Shown here piece by piece: positions 6,766 through 15,611 of a DNA stretch of 37,977 bases. Under the pieces are notes generated by a model. It saw only the letters and a program-made list of their open reading frames with translations, made no database searches and was not told where the DNA came from. A program made the translations under genes and the position numbers. The stretch is from Opitutaceae bacterium. GTDB lineage: Bacteria; Verrucomicrobiota; Verrucomicrobiia; Opitutales; Opitutaceae. The stretch's first letter is position 1; every line of letters begins with the position of its first letter. The DNA is taken from contig JACSRI010000223.1 in NCBI GenBank assembly GCA_014879845.1, forward strand, positions 1 to 37,977, written 5' to 3'.

Positions 6766-9303
6766 ATGAACACCCCGGCCACACCTCAAACCGCACCGTG
6801 GCCCTTCCGGCGCTGGGTGCTCGCGCTCGCCTGCTTCCTCGCGGTGTTTGGCGCCCGCGTGTGGTTCGTCGACCGCTTCGGCTCCGACCTCCCGACCTGG
6901 GACCAATGGGGCGCCGAGGGCGAGAGCCTGCTGCTTCCCTTCGAACAGGGACGCCTGCGGCTCGCAGATCTCTTCATCCCGCACAACGAACACCGCGTCG
7001 TCGCCACCAAGCTGCTCGCGCTCGGCCTCTATCGGGTCAACGGCCAGTGGGACGCCCGCCTGGAGTGCGTGACGAACGCCGCGATGGTCGGCGTCTTCGT
7101 CGCGGTGCTTTTCCTCTTCGGCCGTCGCCTCGTGCCGCCCCGCTGGGAACTCGCCTGGCTCGCCGCATTGCTCGCGCTCTTCGCCGCCCCGATGTCGTGG
7201 CAGAACATCCTCGGCGGTTTCCACACGCAGCAGACGTTCCTGATCGCCTTCTCGTTCGCCGCGATCGCGGGCCTGGGCACGTGTCGCGCCCTGTCGGCGG
7301 GCTGGTGGCTGGGCGGTCTCGCTGCGTTCGCGGCGCTGTTCACGATGGGCTCGGGTCTGCTGGCCGCCGCCGCGGCCGCCGCGACGGTGATCCTGACCTA
7401 CGCCCCGCGCGAGGTGGTGCGCAGGCACGCGGTCACCGTGGTGGTCTGCGGCGCGGTCGTGGCTCTTGGTCTGCGCCTCCACACCTCGGTTTCCTACCAC
7501 GACTATCTCAAGGCCCATTCGGTCCAGGATTTCCTGCTCTGCTTCTGGCGCAGCCTGCAGTGGCCGCAGGTGAAGGTGCCGGTGTATGGCCTGGTGAGCT
7601 GGCTCCCTTGGGCGATCGTGGCGTGGACCGTACGTCGGCGCGGTGAGGCTGCACCGGCCGGCGAGCGCCTGCTGACCGGCGCCGGGATCTGGGTGCTCCT
7701 GCAGTTCGCCGCCTCGGCCTACGCGCGCGGCGCCGACGGCGCCTGGCCGGCTGACCGCTACCTCGACACGGTCGCGTTTGGCATCGCGCTCAACCTCCTC
7801 GCGCTCCTGCGTCTTCTCAGCCGCACGACGCCGACCGGCTGGCGACGTCCGGTGCGCGCGCTCGCCTGCGTCGCGGGCGCCGGCATGCTCGCACACGGCT
7901 GGTGGGGCCATGTGTCCAGGATGATCGGGGTAGAGGGCCCCACCCTTCGCGCCGAGCACATCGACCGCGAACAGCACACCCGCGCCTACCTGCTCACCGG
8001 CGATCCCTCGTGGCTGAAGGAGGGACACATCCCGTATCCGAACGCCTATGACCTCAGGAAGTTCCTCGATCACGACGAGATTCGTCGCGTGTTGCCGGCG
8101 AGCGTGCGCGCACCAATCGCGGTCCCGGGCATGGCGGCGCCCGACGGTGGGTTCGTCGTTCCAGGACTGCCGGCGGCGGTCGGGACACTGACCGGATGGC
8201 CGATGGTCGGGACCTTTGCCGTGGACGGGGCCGCGACGACGGCTACGTGGCAGAGTGGACCACTTCCGCAGTCCCGATTCAGCCGGTGGCTGCTGCCCAC
8301 GGTCTCGGAGACACCGAACGCATCGGGACTCCAGGTCGAGATCCTCGAAGGCCCGGCCACGCGGCCCATCGTGCTGTCCGCGGCGAACGATCCGCGCCTG
8401 CCCCACCCCGGATGGAACCTGGCCGTCGTCGCGGCTCCGGGCGCCGGCGCGCTCCTTCGCGCGCGCGATGCCTCGCCCGACGCCTGGCTCGCGGTGGGCG
8501 CCCCGGTGGAGATGGCGCCCGGGTCGTATTGGGCGTGGCAGCTGGCGCGGTGCGGTCTGTCCCTCTTTTGGACCGGCGTGATCGGGGCCGCATGCTTAGG
8601 CCTGGGCTTGGTCGCACCAGGTGTATCCGCGGCGGCGTTGTTGGCGCGCTGGCGCACGACCGTGGCCCGTCAATCGCGGCGCAGCTCCGTCGCGGTCGCG
8701 GCTGCCGCGGCTGCCGTCGCCGGCGGCATGGCCTTCCTCGCGACCGACCCCCGGGACCCTGCGTTTTTCGTCGCGACGATCCGCGGCGACCTCAAAGGCA
8801 ACAGCGTCGAGCTCTTCTACGATCGCGGACACGGCATCCGCGGAGCCGATTCGGCCCAGTGCTGGTTCGACCACGACCTCCACGAGCGCGCGATGCGGCT
8901 GCCGCTGCCGGCGGGCAACTATCGCAAGCTTCGTTTCGACCCCATGGACTACGGCGCCGCCACCCTGATCGAAGCTCCACGCATCGAGGACGCGGATGGA
9001 AGCGTCCTGCTCGAAATCACCCCCGCGATGTTCGAACCGCGGCGGGACATCGCCGACGTGCGCGCACAAGGGCGCGACACCCTCGTCGTCGCCACGCCGG
9101 ACGGCGGCGACCCGCAGCTGATGGTCGCATTGACTCCGAAACTGCGGACGATCCCGATCGCCTACTCTCCCTGGCCCCGACGCATCGTGATCGTCCTGAG
9201 CGCCATCCTCGCGGCGGTACTGGCGCCTCTTGCGATCGCCTGGATCACTGCCCGCCGCGCCCCCGCGCACACCGAACCCAAGACCGTACATCATCCGGCA
9301 TGA
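6766..9303 (+). CDS. GT-C-like polytopic membrane protein with C-terminal beta module
   Basis: The protein has 845 aa from ATG 6766 (an in-frame ATG at 6739 would add nine residues). The N-terminal half has about ten membrane helices. After helix 1 lies a periplasmic loop with TWDQWGAEGE (44-53) and IPHNEHRV (71-78), the DQW..E and HNEHR motifs of a widespread uncharacterised bacterial family resembling GT-C glycosyltransferases. Residues about 450-600 are a soluble beta-rich region. Residues about 640-665 are a helix, 667-798 a beta-rich module shared with the YfhO-like neighbours (ELFYDRGHGIRG, MRLPLPAG, LRFDPMDYG, DPQLMVAL), then a final helix. The stop overlaps the next start (ATGA), so the two are probably translated together. 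A role in envelope glycan transfer is inference. Confidence 0.75.
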   Translation: MNTPATPQTAPWPFRRWVLALACFLAVFGARVWFVDRFGSDLPTWDQWGAEGESLLLPFEQGRLRLADLFIPHNEHRVVATKLLALGLYRVNGQWDARLECVTNAAMVGVFVAVLFLFGRRLVPPRWELAWLAALLALFAAPMSWQNILGGFHTQQTFLIAFSFAAIAGLGTCRALSAGWWLGGLAAFAALFTMGSGLLAAAAAAATVILTYAPREVVRRHAVTVVVCGAVVALGLRLHTSVSYHDYLKAHSVQDFLLCFWRSLQWPQVKVPVYGLVSWLPWAIVAWTVRRRGEAAPAGERLLTGAGIWVLLQFAASAYARGADGAWPADRYLDTVAFGIALNLLALLRLLSRTTPTGWRRPVRALACVAGAGMLAHGWWGHVSRMIGVEGPTLRAEHIDREQHTRAYLLTGDPSWLKEGHIPYPNAYDLRKFLDHDEIRRVLPASVRAPIAVPGMAAPDGGFVVPGLPAAVGTLTGWPMVGTFAVDGAATTATWQSGPLPQSRFSRWLLPTVSETPNASGLQVEILEGPATRPIVLSAANDPRLPHPGWNLAVVAAPGAGALLRARDASPDAWLAVGAPVEMAPGSYWAWQLARCGLSLFWTGVIGAACLGLGLVAPGVSAAALLARWRTTVARQSRRSSVAVAAAAAAVAGGMAFLATDPRDPAFFVATIRGDLKGNSVELFYDRGHGIRGADSAQCWFDHDLHERAMRLPLPAGNYRKLRFDPMDYGAATLIEAPRIEDADGSVLLEITPAMFEPRRDIADVRAQGRDTLVVATPDGGDPQLMVALTPKLRTIPIAYSPWPRRIVIVLSAILAAVLAPLAIAWITARRAPAHTEPKTVHHPA

Positions 9304-12300
9304 AACGCCCCACCTTCACCGAGCTGCTCGCACTCGCCGCGTTCTGTCTCGTCGCGGTCATCCCTTTCCATCCGCAGCGCGACGAGGTCGTCGCCGAGTA
9401 TCTGTTCGAGGTGCGCATGGCCTCGACCACCACCGGTGAACTCCGGCTCTACTTCGACGATGGGGCCGGCCTGCGCGAGTCGCTCGCCTCGGCGACGCAG
9501 GTCTTCGCCGGGCCTGACCTGGTGGACTATCGCCTCCGCGTGCCCGCGCGCGAACTGCGTGCCATCCGGGTGGACCCCATCAACACCCCGGCGACGCTCG
9601 ACCTCACCGGCGCCCGCATCACCGCGGCCGACGGCACGGTCGTCCGTACCTTCGCCCTGGAAGAGTTCAAGCCCGCCTTCCAGATCGACGCGCTCGCGAT
9701 CGAGGGCGACCGTCTCCATGTCGTCACGACACCGGGAGGCATCGATCCGCAGCTGATGCTCAGCTTCGATCCTCCCCTGCGCCTGGAGTCGGCGCTGCCC
9801 CAGCCGCTCCGCGTCTCGCTCTGGCGCGCGCTCGGCCTGTTCGCGGTCGGCCTCATCGCGCTCATGACCGCGGGCCGTCACCCGGCCGCCCGCGAACTCG
9901 GAAACCGCGTGCGCGCCTGGGCCGCCGCCCGGCCCGGACGCGCGGTCGCTGCGATCGCCTTCGCCGCGGCCGTCTTCAGCTGCCACCCCGTCGTCTTCCT
10001 CGGGCGCAGCTTCGTGTCGCCAAACTTCTCGGACGGCACGATGCTGCTCTACGAGCGGTTTCCCACGCTGCCTGGATACACCGACGCACGCGTCACCGAC
10101 GCCAACGGCTCCGACGTCGGCGCGATCGCGTGGCACCACCATCCGCTCTCGATCATCGAGCACCGCGCGCTCTTCCGCGACGGCGAGCTGCCGCTGTGGA
10201 ATCGCTATGACTCGGCCGGCGTGACGCTGCTCGGCCAGGGCCAGTCGATGTTTGGCGACCCGCTCCACATCGTGCCCATCGTCTTCAATGGCGCGGGCTG
10301 GGCCTGGGACGTGAAATACGTCCTCGCGCGCTGGCTGTTCGCCTGCGGCCTCGGGCTCGTCGTTCTGCGGCTCACGCGCCACGCGCCGTCGGCGTGGATC
10401 ACCGCGCTTTCGAGCGCGTTCGTCGGCTTCTTCCTCTATCGCGTCAACCACCCGGCCTACTTCTCCTTCTGCTACGCGCCGTGGATGCTCTACGCCTGGG
10501 CGCGCATCGCCGACGCGCCGACGGCGCGCCGCGCGATACTCTGGATCTGCGCGCTGATCGTCGCCACCTTCGCCGAACTCACGAGCGGCACGGCCAAGGA
10601 GGCCTACATGCTGCTCATCGGGCTCAACTTCACCGGCGCGGTCCTGGCGCTGGTGCAGCCCGAGCCGTGGCGGACGACTGCGGCGAAACTGGGCCTGAGC
10701 GCGGCCGGCGGCGTCGTCTTCGCGATGCTCAGCGCCCCGATCTGGGTCACGTTCATGGACGCCCTCGCGCGCGCCTACACCTCGTACAACAACCCGGCCG
10801 CCTTCCAGATCCTGCCGACCCTGCTCCCCGGCTTGTTCGACGAGTTGTTCTACCGCCCCATCCACGCCGAACTGCGCGTGCTCAACCCGTCGGCCAACTT
10901 CCTCGCGCTCGCCGGCGTGCTCTACGCGGTGGCCACCCTGCGGCGGGTGCGCATCGAGCGGGCGTTCCTCGCGCTCGGGATCGGCGCGGCGGTGCCCTTC
11001 CTCATCGCGTTCGGCGTGGTGCCCCCGCAGTGGCTCGTGAAGATTCCCTTCCTCGCCAACGTTGTGCACATCGACAACACGTTCTCGTGTCTGTTGATCG
11101 TCCACCTGCTCGTACTGGCCGGATACGGCTACCGCACCGCGGCGGCGCGCCTTGGCACCCCGGAGGGCCGCGGCGACATCGTCGTGGTCGCGGCTCTGCT
11201 CGTCGCCCACTTCATCCCCTACCTCGCCTACCTGCACACAGTACTGCGCGAGCCGTTCGGGCCGGGCACGGTCTTCAAAACGCTGGCGTGGGGCCAGCGC
11301 GTCCCGCTCCCGGCATTCGTCCTGGTCGACCTCGTCGCCCTGCCGGCCGCCTTGCTCGGGGGCCTCCTGCTCGTGCGCCGCGCGCTGCGCCTGCCGCGGG
11401 GATGGACGACCTCGGTCGTGCTGGCTCTGGCGACCTGCACCGTGGTCCTGCTCTGGCGCCACGGTCAGCAAACCTCGAACGCACTCAAGCCCTACGTCTT
11501 CTCGCCGGCCACGCGCGTGGATTTTCACGCCGTGTCTCCAGCGATCGCCTACATGCGCGCCCAAAGCGCCGAGCCGTACCGCGTGGTGGGGTTCAATGGC
11601 AACCTCTTCCCGGGCTGGAGCGCGGCCTACGATGTCGAGAGCATCTCCGGACCGGACGCCGTGGCCAACGCGCACTACCGGGAGTTCGCCGAGGCCTGCG
11701 GCATCACTCGCATCTGGGACTGGCGCCTCTACGTCGAGGCCGAGTCGCTCGGACGCCTTCGCCGCGTCTACGATGCGCTGGGCGTGCGCTATTTCCTCGA
11801 TCCGGGCACGGATGACCCGCGCATCACCCGCGAACTGCCGCGCGTGCTGCGCGGCGACCTCGATGTCTACCGCAGCGACACGGCGTGGCCGCGGGCCTTC
11901 TTCACCAACCGCATCGCACCCTACACCGATGCCGCCGCGCTCGGGCGGATGATCCGCGAGGGCGACGGCAGGCCGTTCGCGGCCATGCAAGCGGGCGACA
12001 CGCGGCCGCCGGTCGACGTGGCGGAGTCGCTCGACGGTCGCGTCGTGACACCGGCCAGGGACTACGCGCTAACGACCAACTCCACCAGCTTCACCGTCGA
12101 GACCTCGGGCCCGGGACTCATCGTCCTGCACGAGGCCTGGCTCAAGGGTGACTTCCGCGCGACGCTCAACGGCGAGCGTGTCAAATACGTGCGCGTGAAC
12201 CACGCCTTCAAGGGCATCGTCGTCGATCGCGCCGGTACCTACCGCGTGTCGTTCGCGTATTGGCCGAAGCGATTCACCGAGACGCTGATTGCAGCCGGCA

Positions 12301-12386
12301 TCGCAGCCGCCGTGCTGCTCGCCGCAACGGTGTTCGCCCTGCGTGACGCGCGGCGGGTCTCCGCACCCGCGGCCCCTCAGGCCTGA
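9300..12386 (+). CDS. YfhO-like polytopic membrane protein (paralogue 2)
   Basis: The protein has 1028 aa from the ATG that overlaps the preceding stop as ATGA; the open frame upstream of 9300 is a shadow. Its layout is that of paralogue 1: helix (about 8-24), beta-rich module (31-164; LRLYFDDGAGLRE, IRVDPIN, DPQLMLSFDP), helix, then the YfhO core with CHPVVFLGRSFVSPN, ELPLWNRYDSAGVTLLGQGQ, YRVNHPAYFSFC and ELTSGTAKEA. The C-terminal extracytoplasmic part has WPRAFFTNR, YALTTNSTSF and DFRATLNGERVKYVRVNHAF, then a last helix. It is probably in the same transcript as the gene before it. Its end overlaps the end of the convergent methyltransferase gene by 10 bp. Substrate unknown. Confidence 0.82.
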   Translation: MKRPTFTELLALAAFCLVAVIPFHPQRDEVVAEYLFEVRMASTTTGELRLYFDDGAGLRESLASATQVFAGPDLVDYRLRVPARELRAIRVDPINTPATLDLTGARITAADGTVVRTFALEEFKPAFQIDALAIEGDRLHVVTTPGGIDPQLMLSFDPPLRLESALPQPLRVSLWRALGLFAVGLIALMTAGRHPAARELGNRVRAWAAARPGRAVAAIAFAAAVFSCHPVVFLGRSFVSPNFSDGTMLLYERFPTLPGYTDARVTDANGSDVGAIAWHHHPLSIIEHRALFRDGELPLWNRYDSAGVTLLGQGQSMFGDPLHIVPIVFNGAGWAWDVKYVLARWLFACGLGLVVLRLTRHAPSAWITALSSAFVGFFLYRVNHPAYFSFCYAPWMLYAWARIADAPTARRAILWICALIVATFAELTSGTAKEAYMLLIGLNFTGAVLALVQPEPWRTTAAKLGLSAAGGVVFAMLSAPIWVTFMDALARAYTSYNNPAAFQILPTLLPGLFDELFYRPIHAELRVLNPSANFLALAGVLYAVATLRRVRIERAFLALGIGAAVPFLIAFGVVPPQWLVKIPFLANVVHIDNTFSCLLIVHLLVLAGYGYRTAAARLGTPEGRGDIVVVAALLVAHFIPYLAYLHTVLREPFGPGTVFKTLAWGQRVPLPAFVLVDLVALPAALLGGLLLVRRALRLPRGWTTSVVLALATCTVVLLWRHGQQTSNALKPYVFSPATRVDFHAVSPAIAYMRAQSAEPYRVVGFNGNLFPGWSAAYDVESISGPDAVANAHYREFAEACGITRIWDWRLYVEAESLGRLRRVYDALGVRYFLDPGTDDPRITRELPRVLRGDLDVYRSDTAWPRAFFTNRIAPYTDAAALGRMIREGDGRPFAAMQAGDTRPPVDVAESLDGRVVTPARDYALTTNSTSFTVETSGPGLIVLHEAWLKGDFRATLNGERVKYVRVNHAFKGIVVDRAGTYRVSFAYWPKRFTETLIAAGIAAAVLLAATVFALRDARRVSAPAAPQA

Positions 12387-13183
12387 CCGGGGCCTGACTG
12401 CACGCGCGGCTTCCGTCCGATCGCGATCACCTGCCAGCCGAAGCGGCTGTCCGCGGTGTTGAACCGGAAGAGAAACCGGTAAACCGCCATCGCCGCAGCC
12501 GCCAGCCCGCCCGGACCACGGTCGGCCCGCTGCTCGATGTCCGCCGTGAGCCGCTTGCCGCGCGCGATGACCGTGAGGCGGTAGAGATTGAAAAACGGGA
12601 AGCCCGCCATGCGCACGCGCTCGACAGCGTAGCCGGCGGCATGAAACACGGCGGCGATGGAGTCGCGCGTGAAATGCTGCCGGTGGCCGATATGGCGATC
12701 AAAGGCCGACATCGGCCCCGAGGGCACGGTCACGACCACGGCGCAGTCGTCGCCCAGGCAGACCGATGCGGCGCGCAGAAACGCCTCGGGCGAGTCGACG
12801 TGCTCGAGCACCTCCGAACACACCGCATGCGTGGCCCATCCGGCGAAACGCTGCAGTTCAGCCGGCGGTGAGAACAGGTCGGCCACGAGCAAGGTCGCAT
12901 CCGGCACCTTGGCCCGGGAGATCTCGACACCGGAGTGGCTCAGCTCGAGCCCGAGCAACTCCGCCTCCGGGAAGGCGGCACGGAGTTTCACGAGCAGGTC
13001 ACCCTGCCCGCTGCCGAGGTCGACGATGCGCAGCGGACCGGATCCCCTCCGTGCACGGATCTCCGCGACGACGGCGTCGTGGCGCATCTGCTGGGCGGGA
13101 TTGAGGCTCGCCGCGGCGGCGTAGCGGTCCCAGTGCGTGTCCCAGTCGTCGTGGGCGGCGCGCTGCGGGTTCTCCGTGGACAT
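12377..13183 (-). CDS. Class I SAM-dependent methyltransferase
   Basis: The protein has 268 aa. IVDLGSGQGD (53-62) is SAM motif I, LLGLELS motif II, and AVCSEVLEHVDSPEAFL the EVLEH segment, with a VVVTVPSGPM strand after it, as in Methyltransf_11/UbiG-like enzymes. The later part (RQHFTRDSIAAVFHAAGY, PFFNLYRL, FRFNTADSRFGWQVIAIGRK) is typical of methyltransferases in polysaccharide and lipid clusters. The ATG at 13183 was chosen over upstream in-frame sequence because that sequence is antisense to nothing conserved and overlaps the GT2 gene 26 bp upstream. It is the last gene of a minus-strand trio after the SDR and GT2, so a modified sugar or its lipid carrier is a likely acceptor. That is inference. 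Confidence 0.85.
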   Translation of the reverse strand: MSTENPQRAAHDDWDTHWDRYAAAASLNPAQQMRHDAVVAEIRARRGSGPLRIVDLGSGQGDLLVKLRAAFPEAELLGLELSHSGVEISRAKVPDATLLVADLFSPPAELQRFAGWATHAVCSEVLEHVDSPEAFLRAASVCLGDDCAVVVTVPSGPMSAFDRHIGHRQHFTRDSIAAVFHAAGYAVERVRMAGFPFFNLYRLTVIARGKRLTADIEQRADRGPGGLAAAAMAVYRFLFRFNTADSRFGWQVIAIGRKPRVQSGPGQA

Positions 13184-13209
13184 CGTTGATGCGTGGCGGC
13201 CGGACGCCC

Positions 13210-14427
13210 TCACGCCCCGCGCTGCTCGACGAGGCGCTTGGACATCTCGAGCAGCAGCGTGAATCCAAACGTCTGGAAACCCGCGAGGATGAGCATCAGG
13301 CCGAGGATGGCCGGGTAGGACACCGACGTGAGTGCGAGGTCGCGCTGGATCCAGGTCCACGCCAGGACGCCGTCGAGCAGCGTGCCGATGGCCGCGAGCA
13401 CGATGGCCAGCCAGACGCCGCGGTTGTAGGTGAGGTGCCGCGCCAGCCACGTGTCGAGACCGGGGCGCAGACCGTGCATGACACGGGCGATCACCGCGAT
13501 CTGGATACAGCTGTAACCGAGCGTCGCGCTGGTCATGCCGAGCAGCATCCAGTGCAGGTTGAAGCCGATGCGCCCGATCGTAAGCGGCCCGGCGAGCCCC
13601 AGCGGCAGCGCCAGCGCGAGGCCGAGCACGAGCAGCAGGATGCCGGGCTTCATCAGGAACGAATCCGGCGAATAGATCAGCATCGCCCGCAGGTTGATCC
13701 AGCCGGCGATCCACGGGGACAGCCAGCCGGCGCGGCGATGGTGGCTGATGCGCCCCTCCCGGTCCTTGTAGAACTTCACCGGGACCTCGGCCAGCTTCAG
13801 GTGCAGTCGCGCGGCCTTCAGAACCATCTCGGAGGCGTATTCCCAGGACTGCGAGCGCAGGTCGATCTTGAGCAGCGCCTCGCGCGTGAGCCCGCGCATG
13901 CCGCAGTGGATGTCGCTGTAGCGGCTCTTGTAGATCCGATTGAGGATCCACGTGGTCAGCGGCGTGCCGAAGTAGCGGTGCAATGCCGGCATGGCGCCGT
14001 CCTCGATGGAGCCGCGGAAGCGGCTGCCCATGACGAACTCCGCGCCGCGACGGAACTCATCCACGAATTTGTCGAGTTCACGAAAATCGTAAGTGAGGTC
14101 GGCATCGCCCATCACGATCCACTTCCCGCGGATGAACGGGATCGCGTCGATGTAGGCGCGGCCGAGTCCGCGCTTGGGCACGCGCAGGACCTCGCCGCCA
14201 CGGGCGAGCACGATGTCGGGCGTCTCATCGGTCGAGCTGTCGACGATGAGGATCTGCGCGGAGACGCCGGCGCGGCGGATGCCCTCGTGACACCAGTCGA
14301 CGAACTCACCGACGGTCAGCGCCTCATTGAGCGCCGGGACGACGATCGTCAGTTCCACGGGCTCGGGCACCAGACCCGCGGGCAGCAGGTGCTCGATCCG
14401 GTCCGGGGCGCGGCGCGCGTCAGCCAC
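13210..14427 (-). CDS. GT2 glycosyltransferase, DPM/GtrB-like with C-terminal membrane helices
   Basis: The protein has 405 aa from GTG 14427, which overlaps the SDR stop by eight bases. LTIVVPALNEALTVGEFV starts the GT-A fold, ILIVDSSTDETPDIV carries the nucleotide-binding Asp, GDADLTYDF is the DXD metal site, and SRFRGSIEDGAMPALHRYFG with YSDIHCGMRGLTREAL is characteristic of dolichyl/polyprenyl-phosphate sugar synthases. The last third holds about four membrane helices, as in GtrB and related proteins. Such enzymes move a sugar from a nucleotide to polyprenyl phosphate on the inner membrane face. It lies between three YfhO-like genes, which could be the downstream transferases. The longer reading frame to 14526 is rejected because it would run 107 bp into the SDR gene. 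Confidence 0.85.
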   Translation of the reverse strand: MADARRAPDRIEHLLPAGLVPEPVELTIVVPALNEALTVGEFVDWCHEGIRRAGVSAQILIVDSSTDETPDIVLARGGEVLRVPKRGLGRAYIDAIPFIRGKWIVMGDADLTYDFRELDKFVDEFRRGAEFVMGSRFRGSIEDGAMPALHRYFGTPLTTWILNRIYKSRYSDIHCGMRGLTREALLKIDLRSQSWEYASEMVLKAARLHLKLAEVPVKFYKDREGRISHHRRAGWLSPWIAGWINLRAMLIYSPDSFLMKPGILLLVLGLALALPLGLAGPLTIGRIGFNLHWMLLGMTSATLGYSCIQIAVIARVMHGLRPGLDTWLARHLTYNRGVWLAIVLAAIGTLLDGVLAWTWIQRDLALTSVSYPAILGLMLILAGFQTFGFTLLLEMSKRLVEQRGA

Positions 14428-15382
14428 GGCGGATTTCCTCCCGCATCGCCGCCATCGCATCGTGCACGGCCTGCCGCGACGTGCGCCGGCAGCGCCAACC
14501 GAGCGACTCGATCTTCGCGCAGTCAAAGCGCACGATCGGCACGTCGCCCTTCCACCCGCGGTCGCCGCCGGTGTATTCGAAACGCACGCTTCCCGGCTCG
14601 AGGCCGCAGACCTCGACCGCGAGCTCCGCGATCTCGGTCACGGTAATGTAGTCGCCGGTGGCGACATTGAAAATATCGTAGCGCGCCGGGCAGCGCTCAC
14701 CCGCGGTGAAGACCGCGTCGAGGATGTCGTCGACGTGGATGTAGCTCTTGCTCTGGCTGCCGTCGCCGAGGATGCGCAGGCGCGTCGGGTCGGCCTGGAG
14801 ACGGCGGACAAAGTCGTAGCCCACGCCGTGCGTCTGGCGCGGGCCGACGACATTGGCGAAGCGGAAAGCCCGCGCCTCGAGCCCGAACATGTGGCAATAG
14901 GCGGCGATGAGAGCCTCGCACGCGAGTTTGCTCGCGCCGTAGGTGGAGATCGGGATGCACGGCCCGTAGGATTCGGCGAAAGCGACGCCGGCATTCTCGC
15001 CATAGACGCCGCTGCCGGAGGTGTAGAACATCCGCCGCACGCCGGTGACACGCACGGCCTCCAGCACGTTTTGCAGGAGGTAGGTGCCCTCCCAGAAATC
15101 GATGTCGGGCTGGGTCACGGCCTTGGCGATGTCGGGATTGGCGGCGAGGTGGAAAACCGTGTCGCAGCCGGCCATCGCCGCCTCGATCTTGGCGCGGTCC
15201 TTCAGGTCCTCGGTGACGATGCGCAACCGCGGCTCCCCCGCCACACCCGCGAGATGCGTGTGCGTACCGGAGGAGAAGTTGTCGAAGACGACGACCTCGC
15301 GAGTTTCCGGGCGCGCGAGCAACCGCGCCACCAGGTGGCTGCCGATGAAGCCGGCGCCTCCGCTAACAAAGATGCGCTGCAT
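14420..15382 (-). CDS. NAD-dependent sugar epimerase/dehydratase (extended SDR)
   Basis: The protein has 320 aa. [14 protein letters not shown] (4-17) is the extended-SDR NAD-binding motif, FHLAANPD the strand-beta4 motif, YTSGSGVYG carries the catalytic Ser/Thr, and YGASK the catalytic Tyr and Lys. FANVVGPRQTHGVGYDF and QSKSYIHVDDI match UDP-glucose/UDP-N-acetylglucosamine 4-epimerase relatives. It acts on a nucleotide sugar in the cytoplasm. It is the first gene of the minus-strand trio and overlaps the GT2 gene by eight bases, so its product is plausibly the GT2 donor. The exact sugar cannot be read from sequence. Confidence 0.88.
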   Translation of the reverse strand: MQRIFVSGGAGFIGSHLVARLLARPETREVVVFDNFSSGTHTHLAGVAGEPRLRIVTEDLKDRAKIEAAMAGCDTVFHLAANPDIAKAVTQPDIDFWEGTYLLQNVLEAVRVTGVRRMFYTSGSGVYGENAGVAFAESYGPCIPISTYGASKLACEALIAAYCHMFGLEARAFRFANVVGPRQTHGVGYDFVRRLQADPTRLRILGDGSQSKSYIHVDDILDAVFTAGERCPARYDIFNVATGDYITVTEIAELAVEVCGLEPGSVRFEYTGGDRGWKGDVPIVRFDCAKIESLGWRCRRTSRQAVHDAMAAMREEIRRG

Positions 15383-15611
15383 GGCTCGTGTGAGGTCTGC
15401 GTTGGTTCAGCTCCATGGACGAACCGCGACTGCAAGCCCCCGCCCACCCCGCCGCAAGCCGATTCGCCCCCGTGAAACCGGCGCGCGACCCGCGAGCTTC
15501 TTGCCTCTCTTATCCGTCCACCCAAGCTCCCCGGGTGGCCCATCGGAGACACCTCGTCGAACTCGTCCTCGGACTGCGTCGCGTCCGCACACGCCGGAGC
15601 CGAGCCGCGCG
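15383..15611. promoter_or_regulatory. Divergent promoter region
   Basis: This 229-bp gap separates the start of the minus-strand SDR-GT2-methyltransferase operon from the third YfhO-like gene on the plus strand, so at least two outward promoters are expected. A 6-bp inverted repeat (CCACCC and GGGTGG, about 15518-15538) is visible. No convincing sigma-70 boxes, operator or riboswitch can be identified, and no Shine-Dalgarno precedes the ATG at 15612. Confidence 0.4.

Noticed and set aside
6613-8406. 597-aa open frame on the minus strand
   Set aside because: It is antisense to the GT-C-like gene and looks like reverse-frame low complexity.
9291-11990. 899-aa open frame on the minus strand
   Set aside because: It is antisense to the second YfhO-like gene, rich in Arg/Glu/His/Gly low-complexity sequence, with no recognisable domain; a typical high-GC shadow.
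13184-13951. N-terminal extension of the methyltransferase frame
   Set aside because: The 256 extra residues are a frame-shifted reading of the GT2 gene; the methyltransferase domain begins just after ATG 13183.
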